From Bifidobacterium pseudolongum subsp. globosum (GTDB taxonomy: Bacteria > Actinomycetota > Actinomycetes > Actinomycetales > Bifidobacteriaceae): DNA of 64,000 nt. The position numbers were made by a program, and so were the translations under genes. A model generated the notes under the pieces. It was not told the DNA's origin and did no database searches. It was given only the letters and a program-made list of their open reading frames with translations. Location: the NCBI RefSeq assembly GCF_000741295.1, contig NZ_JGZG01000004.1, positions 33,870 to 97,869 of the forward strand. Direction: 5' to 3'. This document shows positions 28,815 to 37,726 of this stretch, piece after piece; position 1 is the first letter of the stretch, and each line of letters begins with the position of its first letter.

Positions 28815-30020
28815 GTGGAGGAGCAACGCACGGGCACGATTCTCGAGTATGCGCGCACGCAGACACGGGACTTCACCGAGTACCCGTTCCAGACGGCCGA
28901 CGCGCTCGTGTTCGCGTTGCTCAGCTACGACCGGATCCCGCAGTCGGTGCCACGGCTCAAGACGCTTGTGGCGCGCTACGGATCGCTGTCGCGCCGCGTG
29001 CGGTCCTTTGATTGGCGTCACCCGGTGGCTTCGGCGCAGGCGATTGTGCGCGTGCCGTTCGACGGCCCCACGATGCGGCAGGTGGAGCAGGAGCTGACGC
29101 TGTACGAAGAGCACCACCCGTATCTCGAGGAGCACGCAGGATTTATACCGGCGGGCACACCGCGCCAGTTCTACCGTTCGATCGCGCACAACCCGCGCTT
29201 CGCCGTCACGCGCATCAACGCCGCCGACGAACGCTTTGACCTGGACCAGCAGACGCAGTTCGCGGCTATGACGTTCCTGCTGCCCACCGGCACGCTCGTG
29301 GTGGCGTTCCGCGGCACCGACGATTCGCTCATCGGGTGGAAAGAGGACTTCAACATGGCGTTCACCTACCCGGTGCCCGCCCAGAAGCAGGCCGCGGACT
29401 ACCTGGAGCGCGTGGGCGCGCTGTGGAATGGCGATATTGTGCTGACGGGGCATTCCAAGGGCGGCAATCTGGCGATCTACGCGGCCATGAACGCGCCCGA
29501 CGCCATCAAGGACCGCATCACGCGCATCTACACGCTCGACGGGCCCGGGTTCAGTCCCGAGGTGATCCACAGCTACGAATACAGCACCGTCGTGCACCGC
29601 ATCACCAGAGTGATTCCCGACGGCTCGATCATCGGCATGCTGCTCGCGCATTCGCCGCACGCGCACCGCATCGTCGTCAAATCGAGCGCCGACGGGCTCA
29701 TGCAGCATTCGTGCTACACGTGGCTCATGCACGGTGACCATTTTGTGCAGGTGCCCGATGTGACGCCCACCTCGCAGACCTTCGCCGAGGCGATGAACTC
29801 GTGGCTCGGCGGCATGACGCAACGCCAGCGCGAACACGGTGTGGAGGCGCTGTTCCGCGTGCTCACGTCCTCCGGCCACGGCACAATCACCGAGCTGATG
29901 ACGGCTGGCCCGCGCATCATCCCCGACATGCTCGGCAGCTATGTGGGCCTGAGCGGCGAGGAACGCAAATATATCAACCAGGCGCTGTGGATGTTCGCCG
30001 GTGCCACATTCCAGCACTAA
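28815..30020 (+). CDS. Alpha/beta hydrolase (Mbeg1/DUF2974-like)
   Basis: 401-residue lipase-like protein. The nucleophile elbow is LTGHSKGGNLAIY (Ser214); LVVAFRGTDDSLIGWKEDFNMAF precedes it as in class-3 lipase folds, and HGDHFV late in the protein may give the catalytic His. Proteins of this group are poorly characterised cytoplasmic hydrolases. The start at GTG 28815 is preferred because GGGAG stands five bases upstream; a GTG at 28800 is in frame without one. The TetR gene follows on the same strand after 138 bases. Confidence 0.8.
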   Translation: MEEQRTGTILEYARTQTRDFTEYPFQTADALVFALLSYDRIPQSVPRLKTLVARYGSLSRRVRSFDWRHPVASAQAIVRVPFDGPTMRQVEQELTLYEEHHPYLEEHAGFIPAGTPRQFYRSIAHNPRFAVTRINAADERFDLDQQTQFAAMTFLLPTGTLVVAFRGTDDSLIGWKEDFNMAFTYPVPAQKQAADYLERVGALWNGDIVLTGHSKGGNLAIYAAMNAPDAIKDRITRIYTLDGPGFSPEVIHSYEYSTVVHRITRVIPDGSIIGMLLAHSPHAHRIVVKSSADGLMQHSCYTWLMHGDHFVQVPDVTPTSQTFAEAMNSWLGGMTQRQREHGVEALFRVLTSSGHGTITELMTAGPRIIPDMLGSYVGLSGEERKYINQALWMFAGATFQH

Positions 30021-30158
30021 TCGACCAAATGTGCGGCTTTTCGCCCGCAGCCATGGTCGCGGCGGAATTGGCGCGGCGCTTATAGACTAAGAACATAGAT
30101 ACACCATGCAACGGTACGAAGGGCCGCAAGCCGTCGGCCTTTCACGAAGGAGCGCATT

Positions 30159-30839
30159 ATGCCGAGGCCGCGTCGCGATTCAGAGATTCTCCCCGCCAAG
30201 GAGCGATTGGAGAACGCCTTCTGGACGCTCCTCGCCGACCGCCCCTTCGGCAAGATCACCGTGACCGACGTGGTGCACGAGGCGCGTGTGAACCGCAACT
30301 CGTTCTATTACCACTTCTCCGGCCTGCCCGAACTCGCCGACTCCGCGATCATGGTCGAAATCGAACGGCTGCCATTGCCGCCGGTGCCCGATTCGCACGA
30401 CGACCCGCTTGTGGTATGGCACACGTTCTGCTCGTCGATGGTCGCCTCGCCCGAAAACATCCAGCGCATCGACCATCTGGCGCTGCTGACGAGCAGCCAC
30501 AGCACGCGTGACCTTGTGGAATCGCTGCGCGACTTCATGCGCCTGACGCTGTTGAGCCTGCTCGACGAGACGCCGAGCTCCATCAACAACACGAAACGCG
30601 TGCTGCTCGACTTCGCCGTCGGTGGCATCCTCTCGCTCCTGTCGCATTGGCCGAGCATGCGCCACACTGTGACGCTGCGCGAAATGCAGAACCGCGACGT
30701 GGCCGTGCTGGCCATGGGCCTGTATGTGTCGATGTCACGTCAGGACACCGACGGCTTCTGGGAGCGCCTGTACTTGGATTCCGCGCACTTGGGCGGCAAG
30801 GATTCGGCGATCGCCGGCCTCGAGGCGTACCGCGTCTGA
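30159..30839 (+). CDS. TetR-family transcriptional regulator
   Basis: 226 residues. The N-terminal HTH (about 15-60) contains LENAFWTLLADRPFGKITVTDVVHEARVNRNSFYYHFSG, here given as the overall span only: the recognition helix is ARVNRNSFYYHF. The C-terminal ligand domain is helical and not recognisable to a specific class. A strong GAAGGAG lies upstream. The likely target is uncertain; the hydrolase gene just upstream or the MscS gene beyond the inserted IS element are candidates. Confidence 0.85.
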   Translation: MPRPRRDSEILPAKERLENAFWTLLADRPFGKITVTDVVHEARVNRNSFYYHFSGLPELADSAIMVEIERLPLPPVPDSHDDPLVVWHTFCSSMVASPENIQRIDHLALLTSSHSTRDLVESLRDFMRLTLLSLLDETPSSINNTKRVLLDFAVGGILSLLSHWPSMRHTVTLREMQNRDVAVLAMGLYVSMSRQDTDGFWERLYLDSAHLGGKDSAIAGLEAYRV

Positions 30840-30979
30840 CCCGCCCCCGGTTGCACACACCCCTTATGATGGAGCTGCCGCGTCCCGCGGCGCCCGCACG
30901 CACATGAGGAGCATCCTTTAGTTATCTGATATGTGTTCATCAGTGCTTTTTTATGTGTGAATATGGTATTATGGTGGGT

Positions 30980-31621
30980 ATGGATTCCATGCGCACGTAC
31001 ACGCTCGGCGAGTTCTCCCGGCTCACGGGGAAAGCCACCAGCACCCTGCAACGCTGGGACCGGACAGGCGTGCTCACCGCGCATCGGACGGTGACGAACC
31101 GGCGTTACTACACGTACGACCAGTACCTGTCCGTCATGGGGCTGCCGCCCCAACTGGAGACGGAACAAGACAAGCGTATTGTGATCTATGCGCGCGTGTC
31201 CTCACGCAACCAGCGTGACGACCTCGCAAATCAGGAACGGTTTTTGCGTCAGTGGGCGAACGCGCGCGGTCTGATCGTGGATGAAGTGCTCACGGACATC
31301 GGGTCGGGCATGAACTTCAAACGCAAGAACTTCAACCGCATCATGTACGCCGACGACATCAGCCGGGTGATCATCGCCCACAAGGACCGGCTCACCCGGT
31401 TCGGCTATGACTGGTTCGCGGACTACCTGCACCATCGCGGCGTGACTGTGACCGTCGTCAACAACGACCAATTGTCCCCACAGGAGGAGCTGGTGCAGGA
31501 CTTGGTGAGCATCATCCATGTGTTCTCCAGCCGCATCTACGGTCTGAGACGCTACGCGAAGGAGGTGAGGGACGATGAGAGCCTACCGCACGGAACTCAA
31601 CCCCACACGAAGGCAGGCTAG
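30980..31621 (+). CDS. tnpA: IS607-family serine recombinase
   Basis: Transposase of IS607-type elements. An N-terminal MerR-like DNA-binding domain (YTLGEFSRLTGKATSTLQRW) precedes the catalytic domain, the reverse of typical resolvases. The nucleophile is Ser74 in IVIYARVSSRNQ; the supporting motif TDIGSGMNFKRKNF and the IIAHKDRLTRFG helix are intact. 213 residues from ATG 30980; in-frame Met codons at 30953 and 30971 are alternatives. The 3' end overlaps tnpB by 47 bases. Looks full-length. Confidence 0.9.
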   Translation: MDSMRTYTLGEFSRLTGKATSTLQRWDRTGVLTAHRTVTNRRYYTYDQYLSVMGLPPQLETEQDKRIVIYARVSSRNQRDDLANQERFLRQWANARGLIVDEVLTDIGSGMNFKRKNFNRIMYADDISRVIIAHKDRLTRFGYDWFADYLHHRGVTVTVVNNDQLSPQEELVQDLVSIIHVFSSRIYGLRRYAKEVRDDESLPHGTQPHTKAG

Positions 31622-32696
31622 GCTCATACGCCAGTACTGCGGCGTGGTCCGGTTCGCCTACAATTGGTATCTCGACTGCGCGCGGGCGTATTACCATGAG
31701 GCCGGCATGTTCCTGACCGGGTACTCGTTCTCCAAAGCGGTCAACAACTCCGACCGTCCCGACTGGTTCACTGCGGCACCCAGCAAGGCGGTCAAGCATG
31801 CGATCATGTGCGCCGAGAAGGCGTTCCGGAGGTTCTTCGCCCACCAAGGCGGGTTCCCCCGGTACAAACGCAAGGGCATGAACCGTGACTCGTATTACAT
31901 GATCGGGTCCATCCATGCCGAACGTCACCGCATCCGCCTGCCGAAACTCGGGTGGGTGCGTCTCAAGGAAAAAGGCTACGTACCCAACCGCGAACCGAAA
32001 AGCGCGACCGTGAGCATCGTGAACGGCCGCTACTATGTCAGCTGCCTGTACGACATGGACGAACCAGCGCCCGCGCCCGCGAGCGGGGAACCGTTGGGCA
32101 TGGACGTGGGATTGAAGGAGCTTGCCGTTCTCTCGGATGGAACCATGTTCGGCAACATCAACAAGACCCGGCGCGTACGAAAACTGGAACAACGCAAACG
32201 CCGCGTCGAACGAAGCATCGCACGCAGACGACGCGCAAACCAAGGAAAGGACAGCGAACATGGCTGGCATAACTACCGCAAGGCCATAGAACGAAAACGC
32301 CGTATCGAGCAACGGTTGACGAACATCAGAGCCGAACACATGCGGCAGGTGTGCAACGAGATAGCGAGGCGACAGCCAAGCTCGCTGACCATCGAACACC
32401 TGAACGTGAAAGGCATGATGAAGAACCGGTACCTCGCGCCCGCATTGCAAAAACAGGGATTGGCGACCCTCCTCGAACTGATCGGACACACCTGCCGCAA
32501 ACACGGTATCGCATTGCGACAAGTATCCCGATGGTACCCCTCCAGCCAACTCTGTCACGACTGCGGATACAGGAACACACACCTGACATTGCGCATGCGC
32601 GCATGGAATTGCCCCGAATGCGGCGCACGCCACGACCGGGACGTCAACGCCGCATTGAACCTGCGCGACGCAACCGAATACCACACAATCGAATAA
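31575..32696 (+). CDS. tnpB: TnpB RNA-guided endonuclease (IS607 type)
   Basis: 373 residues. RuvC-like nuclease of the TnpB family; such proteins use an omega-RNA from the element's right end to cut target DNA and help keep the element in place. All catalytic residues are visible: Asp177 in GMDVGLKELA, Glu274 in TIEHLNVKGM and Asp356 in HDRDVNAALNL; the zinc finger has Cys327, Cys330, Cys346 and Cys349. The N-terminal wedge/REC region begins MRAYRTELNPTRRQ. The start overlaps tnpA by 47 bases. The guide RNA would come from the 3' end of this gene and the bases just after it; its limits are not determined here. Confidence 0.92.
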   Translation: MRAYRTELNPTRRQARLIRQYCGVVRFAYNWYLDCARAYYHEAGMFLTGYSFSKAVNNSDRPDWFTAAPSKAVKHAIMCAEKAFRRFFAHQGGFPRYKRKGMNRDSYYMIGSIHAERHRIRLPKLGWVRLKEKGYVPNREPKSATVSIVNGRYYVSCLYDMDEPAPAPASGEPLGMDVGLKELAVLSDGTMFGNINKTRRVRKLEQRKRRVERSIARRRRANQGKDSEHGWHNYRKAIERKRRIEQRLTNIRAEHMRQVCNEIARRQPSSLTIEHLNVKGMMKNRYLAPALQKQGLATLLELIGHTCRKHGIALRQVSRWYPSSQLCHDCGYRNTHLTLRMRAWNCPECGARHDRDVNAALNLRDATEYHTIE

Positions 32697-32880
32697 CAGA
32701 CAACACTACCGGTGGTTAGCCGGGAAGTAACGCCTATGGACTGTCATACAAACGCCAGTAGGAAACAGGTGAGACAAACTGCACCCGACAGCGGACAGGA
32801 AGAAATAGGAAATCCACCAAGAAAGGATTCATGCGACGTGAACGGACGACACATCCGAACACATCACATGTAACAGTGGT

Positions 32881-33723
32881 ATGGAACACATGGGTATGCA
32901 ACAGGTCATGGAATGGCTCAAGGCCCATTCGCCGCGCATCATCTTTCTGGTCATCGTCTGCGTGGCCGCATATGTGACGGCCCGCCTCGTCTCGCGCGCA
33001 TTGCGCAAGGCGCTCGAAAAATCGCAGATACCCGACGCCTCGATCTTCGTCAATCTGGCGCGCGTGCTGATCTGGGTCATCGCCGTCACAATCGTGCTCA
33101 AACCGGTGTTCGGCGTCAATCCGATGACGCTGTTCACGGCGCTCGGCATCGGCGGGTTCGCCGTCTCGCTCGGCCTCAAGGATTCGATCGCCAACACGAT
33201 TGGCGGGTTCCAGCTCATGTTCTCGCATGTGCTGCAGCCGGGCGACATGGTGCGCATATCGGGCATCACGGGCGAAGTGCAGGACGTCACGTGGCGGCAG
33301 ACCGTGGTGCGCGAGCGCGACGGCAACCTGATGATGATCCCGAACTCGGTGCTGAACACCACGCTGCTCGAAAAGCTCGATCCGCACAACGAGGCGAGCG
33401 TCACGATCCCCTTCACCGCCAAACCGAACGTGGACACAGCACGCCTGACGAACGAACTGCTGTCGAAGATCGACCAGTCCGCGCACGGCCTGATGGATCC
33501 CCAATCCCCTCCGATCGTGCGTCTGACCGGATTCTCGCCCGCCGGCGTGACCGGCAACATCATCGCCTACGCCAAACCGCACGCCTCGCAGGCGCAGCTC
33601 ATCGACGCGGTGACACGTTCGGTGAGCTCATCGGACCTGTTCACCGACCTCGTGGCGAGCGGCGATGCCAAGGCGCGCGATCTGCTCGCCGCGCAAAGCG
33701 GTGCGAATGGCAGCAGCAGATAA
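32881..33723 (+). CDS. MscS-family mechanosensitive channel
   Basis: Small-conductance mechanosensitive channel homologue, 280 residues. Three membrane helices in the first 100 residues, the third being the pore-lining ALGIGGFAVSLGLKDSIANTIGG, followed by the beta domain (LQPGDMVRISGITGEVQDVTWRQ) and a C-terminal alpha/beta domain (to about 255). The length is close to E. coli MscS (286). It releases solutes on osmotic down-shock. The upstream gap 32697-32880 contains the end of the IS607 element, which may have displaced the native promoter. Confidence 0.92.
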   Translation: MEHMGMQQVMEWLKAHSPRIIFLVIVCVAAYVTARLVSRALRKALEKSQIPDASIFVNLARVLIWVIAVTIVLKPVFGVNPMTLFTALGIGGFAVSLGLKDSIANTIGGFQLMFSHVLQPGDMVRISGITGEVQDVTWRQTVVRERDGNLMMIPNSVLNTTLLEKLDPHNEASVTIPFTAKPNVDTARLTNELLSKIDQSAHGLMDPQSPPIVRLTGFSPAGVTGNIIAYAKPHASQAQLIDAVTRSVSSSDLFTDLVASGDAKARDLLAAQSGANGSSR

Positions 33724-33729
33724 TTCATC

Positions 33730-34797
33730 TCATGCGAACAGCATGAGCAGTGTGCCGAGTGCGCCGACGGCGATGCAGGTGACGATGCCGGGATTGCCGA
33801 ACGCGGCACGGCCCGCGGCGCCGCGCGGCAATTGTTCGGGCGCCAGGTAGAATTCGCGGCGCTTCCAGCGCACGATGAGCAGCACGAGGCCGGCCAGTGT
33901 GGCGGCGAGCAGCACGAACGAATACGTCAATCCGCCGATGAGCGCGCCCATTTGGGCGCCCGTGAGCGTGTCGGGTGTGAGGTTCGCGTCAATCGCCCCC
34001 ATCAGCCGGTTCATGAACCACGGGGCCACAATGCCGCCGTTGGCGTTGATGAGCATGTGCAGCCCCACCGTGTATCGCAGTTTGCTCGTGCGCATGTAGA
34101 CGTAGCCGAATAGCACGCCCAGTCCGAACGCGTAGAAGAACTGGAAGAGGTTCAGGTGGAACAGCGCGAAGAACAGTGCGGAGACCAGGATCGCCGGCAG
34201 TTCGCCGAAGCGGCGCAGGCGGCCGATGAGCTGTTTGCGGAACAGCCATTCCTCCACGATCGGCGCGAGCAGCACCGCTGCCACGATGTTGACGACCCAA
34301 TCCGAGCCGCCGGTCATGTCGAGGATGCGGTTGCTCGCCTGACCGCCCGAAAGCAGGGCGGACAGCACGATGCCGATGATATTGCCGGCGTAGGTGATCG
34401 GCAGCGCGATCAGCAGGTACATGAGGAACCGTGAGGGTTTGAGCGTGAACCTGCGTGTGGGCAGCATCGGTTCGGTGCGCAGCACGATGAACCCGAGCGG
34501 CAACGCGATGCAGTACAGCACGCCGCTCGAGATCACCACGCTCAGCCACATGGAAAGCTGCGGCGTGTGGAGCATGCCGGCCACGGCCCCTTGCAACAGC
34601 AGCGTCAGCAGCACCCACACCACGAGCATCAACGTGATGGCGGCACCGGCGCGCGAATAGGCGCGCTTGGCCGCCGTGATGCGCGCCTGCCATGGCGATG
34701 GCGCCGGCTGCATGGCGGCCATCGGCGGCACGGGCGGCCAATGCGTCGGTGGCCGCTGGGGCTGGAATTGCTGGGGCTGCTGTGGGGGCATGGTCAT
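33730..34797 (-). CDS. CPBP-family intramembrane protease
   Basis: 355 residues. After a P/Q-rich cytoplasmic tail (about 1-40) there are about eight membrane helices. The CPBP/Abi signature is complete: Glu182-Glu183 with Arg187 in VEEWLFRKQL, His214 in FFALFHLNLF, and His247/Asn251 in LHMLINANGG. These enzymes are putative glutamic-type CAAX-like proteases, in Gram-positives tied to bacteriocin immunity or surface protein processing. It lies 16 bases after a DUF4190 gene, so it ends a three-gene unit of membrane proteins with similar tails. Converges with mscS. Confidence 0.88.
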   Translation of the reverse strand: MTMPPQQPQQFQPQRPPTHWPPVPPMAAMQPAPSPWQARITAAKRAYSRAGAAITLMLVVWVLLTLLLQGAVAGMLHTPQLSMWLSVVISSGVLYCIALPLGFIVLRTEPMLPTRRFTLKPSRFLMYLLIALPITYAGNIIGIVLSALLSGGQASNRILDMTGGSDWVVNIVAAVLLAPIVEEWLFRKQLIGRLRRFGELPAILVSALFFALFHLNLFQFFYAFGLGVLFGYVYMRTSKLRYTVGLHMLINANGGIVAPWFMNRLMGAIDANLTPDTLTGAQMGALIGGLTYSFVLLAATLAGLVLLIVRWKRREFYLAPEQLPRGAAGRAAFGNPGIVTCIAVGALGTLLMLFA

Positions 34798-34813
34798 GGG
34801 TCAGGGCTTTCGG

Positions 34814-35374
34814 CTAGCGGATCGTGAGGCCGGCGAGCAGCGCCTCGGGCGTCTCGCGTGCGGCGAGCTCGGCGGCGCTGTGGTAGCCGGTCTTCACCTT
34901 GATGTCGTCGCACACCTCGTCATAGGGGTCGCAGGCGTAGGAGTTGCGGGTGTCGTCGAACGCCACACCCAACACACTGACGCCGACCGCCACGAACACG
35001 ACGATCATGACGATGGTCATGACGATCGACAGGCCGGAGATGATGATGCCAGCCAACGCGAGCTCCTTGCCCTTCTCCCCCGTCTTCTTGGTCTGGTTGT
35101 AGCCGATGATGCTCAACACCAGACCGACGATGCTGAAGAGGAACGAGCAGACGAACCCGGCGATCGCCATGCCGTTCCAGCGGTCCTGCGGGTAATACGC
35201 CGGCTGCTGGCCGTACGGCTGCTGCGGCGCCTGCCCGTAGGTCGGCTGGGTGTATGGCTGCTGGCCCGTGTACCCGTATTCCTGCGCGTACGGGTTCGGC
35301 TGTTGGGCCTGTGGCTGCTGCGGCGCGCCGTACTGGGGCTGCTCACCGCCGTATGGGTTGGTTGGCTGGGTCAT
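34814..35374 (-). CDS. DUF4190-type membrane protein with Q/P/Y-rich tail
   Basis: 186 residues. The first 65 residues are a low-complexity tail of Gln, Pro, Tyr and Gly (QQPYTQPTYGQ-type). Two hydrophobic helices (about 70-95 and 108-135) flank GYNQTKKTGEKGKE, the DUF4190 layout (MAIAGFVCSFLFSIVGLVLS). A short extracytoplasmic end has a Cys pair (ACDPYDEVCDD). Function is unknown. It lies ten bases downstream of a paralogue and 16 upstream of the CPBP gene. Confidence 0.8.
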   Translation of the reverse strand: MTQPTNPYGGEQPQYGAPQQPQAQQPNPYAQEYGYTGQQPYTQPTYGQAPQQPYGQQPAYYPQDRWNGMAIAGFVCSFLFSIVGLVLSIIGYNQTKKTGEKGKELALAGIIISGLSIVMTIVMIVVFVAVGVSVLGVAFDDTRNSYACDPYDEVCDDIKVKTGYHSAAELAARETPEALLAGLTIR

Positions 35375-35384
35375 CTGCTGTGCC

Positions 35385-36362
35385 TCACTCCGTGTAATCC
35401 TTGTCGACGATCGTCTGGCCGTCCGCGAGCTTCATGGTCAGGTGCACCACCGCGTCGTCGGTGTTGAGTGTGCTGTTGAGTTGGCCGGCGACGCCTTCCA
35501 TCGATGTGGCGATGTCCGTCTCGGCCATGCTGCGCAGCTGCTCCACCTGGTCGTCCGTCAGCGGTTTGTTGACCGTGGCGTCAAAGATGAGCGTGTTGCC
35601 CTTGGCGCTGACCTTCATGTCCATGCCGTCGGGCAGGCCCTTGGTGACCTGCTGTTCGAACTGCTCCTTGAACGTGGAGTTGCTCATCAGGTCTTCGAGC
35701 GTCGTGCCCTCCGGCAGTGTGTCCACGTCGTTGTCGAGGTCGTCTAGGTCATCGTCCAAGTCATCGAGGTCGGTGTCGAGGTCGTCGATATCCGGGTCGG
35801 TCGTGCTCGGCGAAGAGGACGTGGCCGACGGGCTCTGCGACGTGGTGAGCGCCGTCTGCACGACGCTGTTGGCGGCGTTGAGCATCGAGAACACGAGCAG
35901 GCCGTTGAGCACCATCACCACAACCGAGACGATGATGCCGGCGATCGCCATGCCCTTGCTCTTGCCGCCGTTCTTGTTGATCTGCACCATGCCGATGATG
36001 CTCAGGATCAGACCGACGATCGGAACCAGGAACGCGCACACGAAGCCCGCGATCACCAGGCCGTTCCATTTGTCGTTGTTCTGCTGCGCGCCATAGCCGC
36101 CCATCGGTTCCTGCGGCGGGATCTGCCCGCCGTACGGCTGCTGTCCCTGCTGGCTGTAGTCGAATGATTGCATGGGCTGTTCGGGCGCCGCATACGGGTT
36201 CGGCTGCATCTGGCCGTAGTCCGGCATGGCCTGCGTGGGTTCGGCCTGCGGCGCGCCATACGGCTGCTGTGCGGGCTGGCCGAACTGCTGCGTCTCGTCG
36301 GCCGGCTGGCCGGTGCCCGGCGTGTACGGATTGCCGTTGTACGGGTTCTCTGGGGTTGTCAT
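35385..36362 (-). CDS. DUF4190-type membrane protein with C-terminal extension
   Basis: 325 residues. Layout: N-terminal P/Q/Y/G-rich tail (about 1-95, TTPENPYNGNPYTPGTGQ), two membrane helices of DUF4190 type (about 100-165, with LVIAGFVCAFLVPIVGLILS), then an exported region beginning with a Ser/Thr stretch and an Asp-Leu repeat (DDLDTDLDDLDDDLDDLD), and a folded domain of about 110 residues (TLEDLMSNSTF to the end) like small secreted lipid- or shear-sensing domains; its family was not identified. The start at 36362 is chosen over 36398 because AGAGAGCAG stands before it. First gene of the three-gene membrane unit. Confidence 0.78.
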   Translation of the reverse strand: MTTPENPYNGNPYTPGTGQPADETQQFGQPAQQPYGAPQAEPTQAMPDYGQMQPNPYAAPEQPMQSFDYSQQGQQPYGGQIPPQEPMGGYGAQQNNDKWNGLVIAGFVCAFLVPIVGLILSIIGMVQINKNGGKSKGMAIAGIIVSVVVMVLNGLLVFSMLNAANSVVQTALTTSQSPSATSSSPSTTDPDIDDLDTDLDDLDDDLDDLDNDVDTLPEGTTLEDLMSNSTFKEQFEQQVTKGLPDGMDMKVSAKGNTLIFDATVNKPLTDDQVEQLRSMAETDIATSMEGVAGQLNSTLNTDDAVVHLTMKLADGQTIVDKDYTE

Positions 36363-36473
36363 CACTGCTCTCTTTCCTTGAGGTTCGCACAGCGACATGC
36401 GGCCGCGCGCGACGTGCCTCCCAGTGTACTGAAAGCCCCTTGCCGCGCCAGACGCCGTCCGCTGGTTGGGCAG

Positions 36474-37616
36474 TCAGCGGTGCAATGCGCCAAGAATCAG
36501 TGTGGTGATCAGATCGGTGTACGCGATGCCGGTGGCGTCCCACGCCTTGGGGTACATCGAAATCGACGTGAACCCGGGCATCGTGTTGATCTCGTTGACG
36601 AGCACGTCGCCGCCCGGCGTCACAAAGGTGTCGACACGGCTCAGACCGGTGCCGTCAATCGCCAGGAACGCCTTCAACGCCGTCGCGCGCACGCGCTCGA
36701 TCAGCTCGTCGGGAATATGCGCGGGCACTTCGGCGTGGCTCGCCTGCGCATCCATGTATTTGCTGTCGAAATCGTAGAACTGGTCGTCGTCCTGCGCGCG
36801 GCGGTCGAGCACGATCTCGCCCGGCAGGCTGACGCGCGGCTCATCCTCGCCGCGCGGGCGCAGCACCGCGCACTCGATCTCGCGTGCATCGATGCCCTGC
36901 TCCACAATCACACGCCAGTCGTGCAGGCTCGCCTCATACACGGCGGCAGCGAGCTCCTCCGCGTCGCCCACGCGCTCCACCTTCGTCACGCCGAAGCTCG
37001 AGCCGGCACGCGACGGCTTCACGAACAGCGGGTACTGCAACCCCGCCTCGTCCACCAGATCCAGAAAACGCTCGCCGTCGGCGGCGAAGCGGTCCGACGC
37101 GTCATACAGACGCGTGTCGAGCGTCACGCCGGGCGCCACGGCGATGCCGGCGGCCGCGAGCAACGTCTTCGTATAATGCTTGTCCATCGCTGCGGCGCTC
37201 GCCAACACGCCGCACCCCACGTACGGCACGCCCATCATCTCGAACAGGCCCTGGATGGTACCATCTTCGCCGTACGGGCCGTGCAGCACCGGCAGCACCA
37301 CGTCGATATGCCCCAGGGATTCGAGTGTGCCGTCGGCGTTGCGCGCATAAAAACCGTCACCGCCGTCGCCGATGCTCAGCACGACGCTGCGTGAGCCGGG
37401 TGTGCGCTCCACTTGCGGCAGACCCTTGTCGAGCGCCCACTGGCACGGGTCCTCGCCGTCCACGATCCACTCGCCCTGCTTCGTGATGCCGATCAGCACC
37501 GGCTCGAAGCGGCTCGTATCGAGCGCGCGCAACACGCTCGCCACGGAGATGCAGGAAATCGGGTGTTCGTCGGCCTTGCCGCCATACATGACGGCCACGC
37601 GCGTGAGTTGTGCCAT
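36474..37616 (-). CDS. ddl: D-alanine--D-alanine ligase
   Basis: ATP-grasp enzyme making the D-Ala-D-Ala dipeptide for peptidoglycan. 380 residues. Visible motifs: VAVMYGGKADEHPIS at the N-terminus, LHGPYGEDGTIQGLFEMMGVPYVGCG (in part), LFVKPSRAGSSFGVTKV and VNEINTMPGFTSISMYPK, with the metal-binding Glu-Asn. The Tyr of the GMPYVGCG type loop is kept as VPYVGCG, the D-Ala form (vancomycin-sensitive type). gpsA lies 110 bases upstream on the same strand. Confidence 0.95.
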   Translation of the reverse strand: MAQLTRVAVMYGGKADEHPISCISVASVLRALDTSRFEPVLIGITKQGEWIVDGEDPCQWALDKGLPQVERTPGSRSVVLSIGDGGDGFYARNADGTLESLGHIDVVLPVLHGPYGEDGTIQGLFEMMGVPYVGCGVLASAAAMDKHYTKTLLAAAGIAVAPGVTLDTRLYDASDRFAADGERFLDLVDEAGLQYPLFVKPSRAGSSFGVTKVERVGDAEELAAAVYEASLHDWRVIVEQGIDAREIECAVLRPRGEDEPRVSLPGEIVLDRRAQDDDQFYDFDSKYMDAQASHAEVPAHIPDELIERVRATALKAFLAIDGTGLSRVDTFVTPGGDVLVNEINTMPGFTSISMYPKAWDATGIAYTDLITTLILGALHR

Positions 37617-37726
37617 GATTCAGTTCGTCCCTTCCGGCAAAAACAGGGTGCTCAATGGCTCCCAGCGTACCGCAAGGCTTGCCTTTCGCCGCGCGCGCAG
37701 TCCCCGCGCGCACGCGGCGGACGGCG

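Larger units (their letters stand above)
30905..32760 (+). mobile_element. IS607-type insertion element (approximate limits)
   Basis: Contains a serine-resolvase tnpA and tnpB in the usual overlapping order. IS607 elements have no terminal inverted repeats or target duplications, so the borders cannot be fixed from one copy. The left border lies between the TetR stop (30839) and about 30950. The right border lies after tnpB, where a short GC hairpin (ACCGG..CCGG, about 32707-32725) stands. The element separates the TetR gene from the MscS gene. Confidence 0.7.

Noticed and set aside
27474..30017. 847-codon frame opposite the aminotransferase and hydrolase genes
   Set aside because: Spans two recognised genes on the other strand; no recognisable protein.
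30953..30979. Earlier starts of the IS607 resolvase
   Set aside because: They add only residues before the conserved MerR-like domain and have no better ribosome site; kept as alternatives only.
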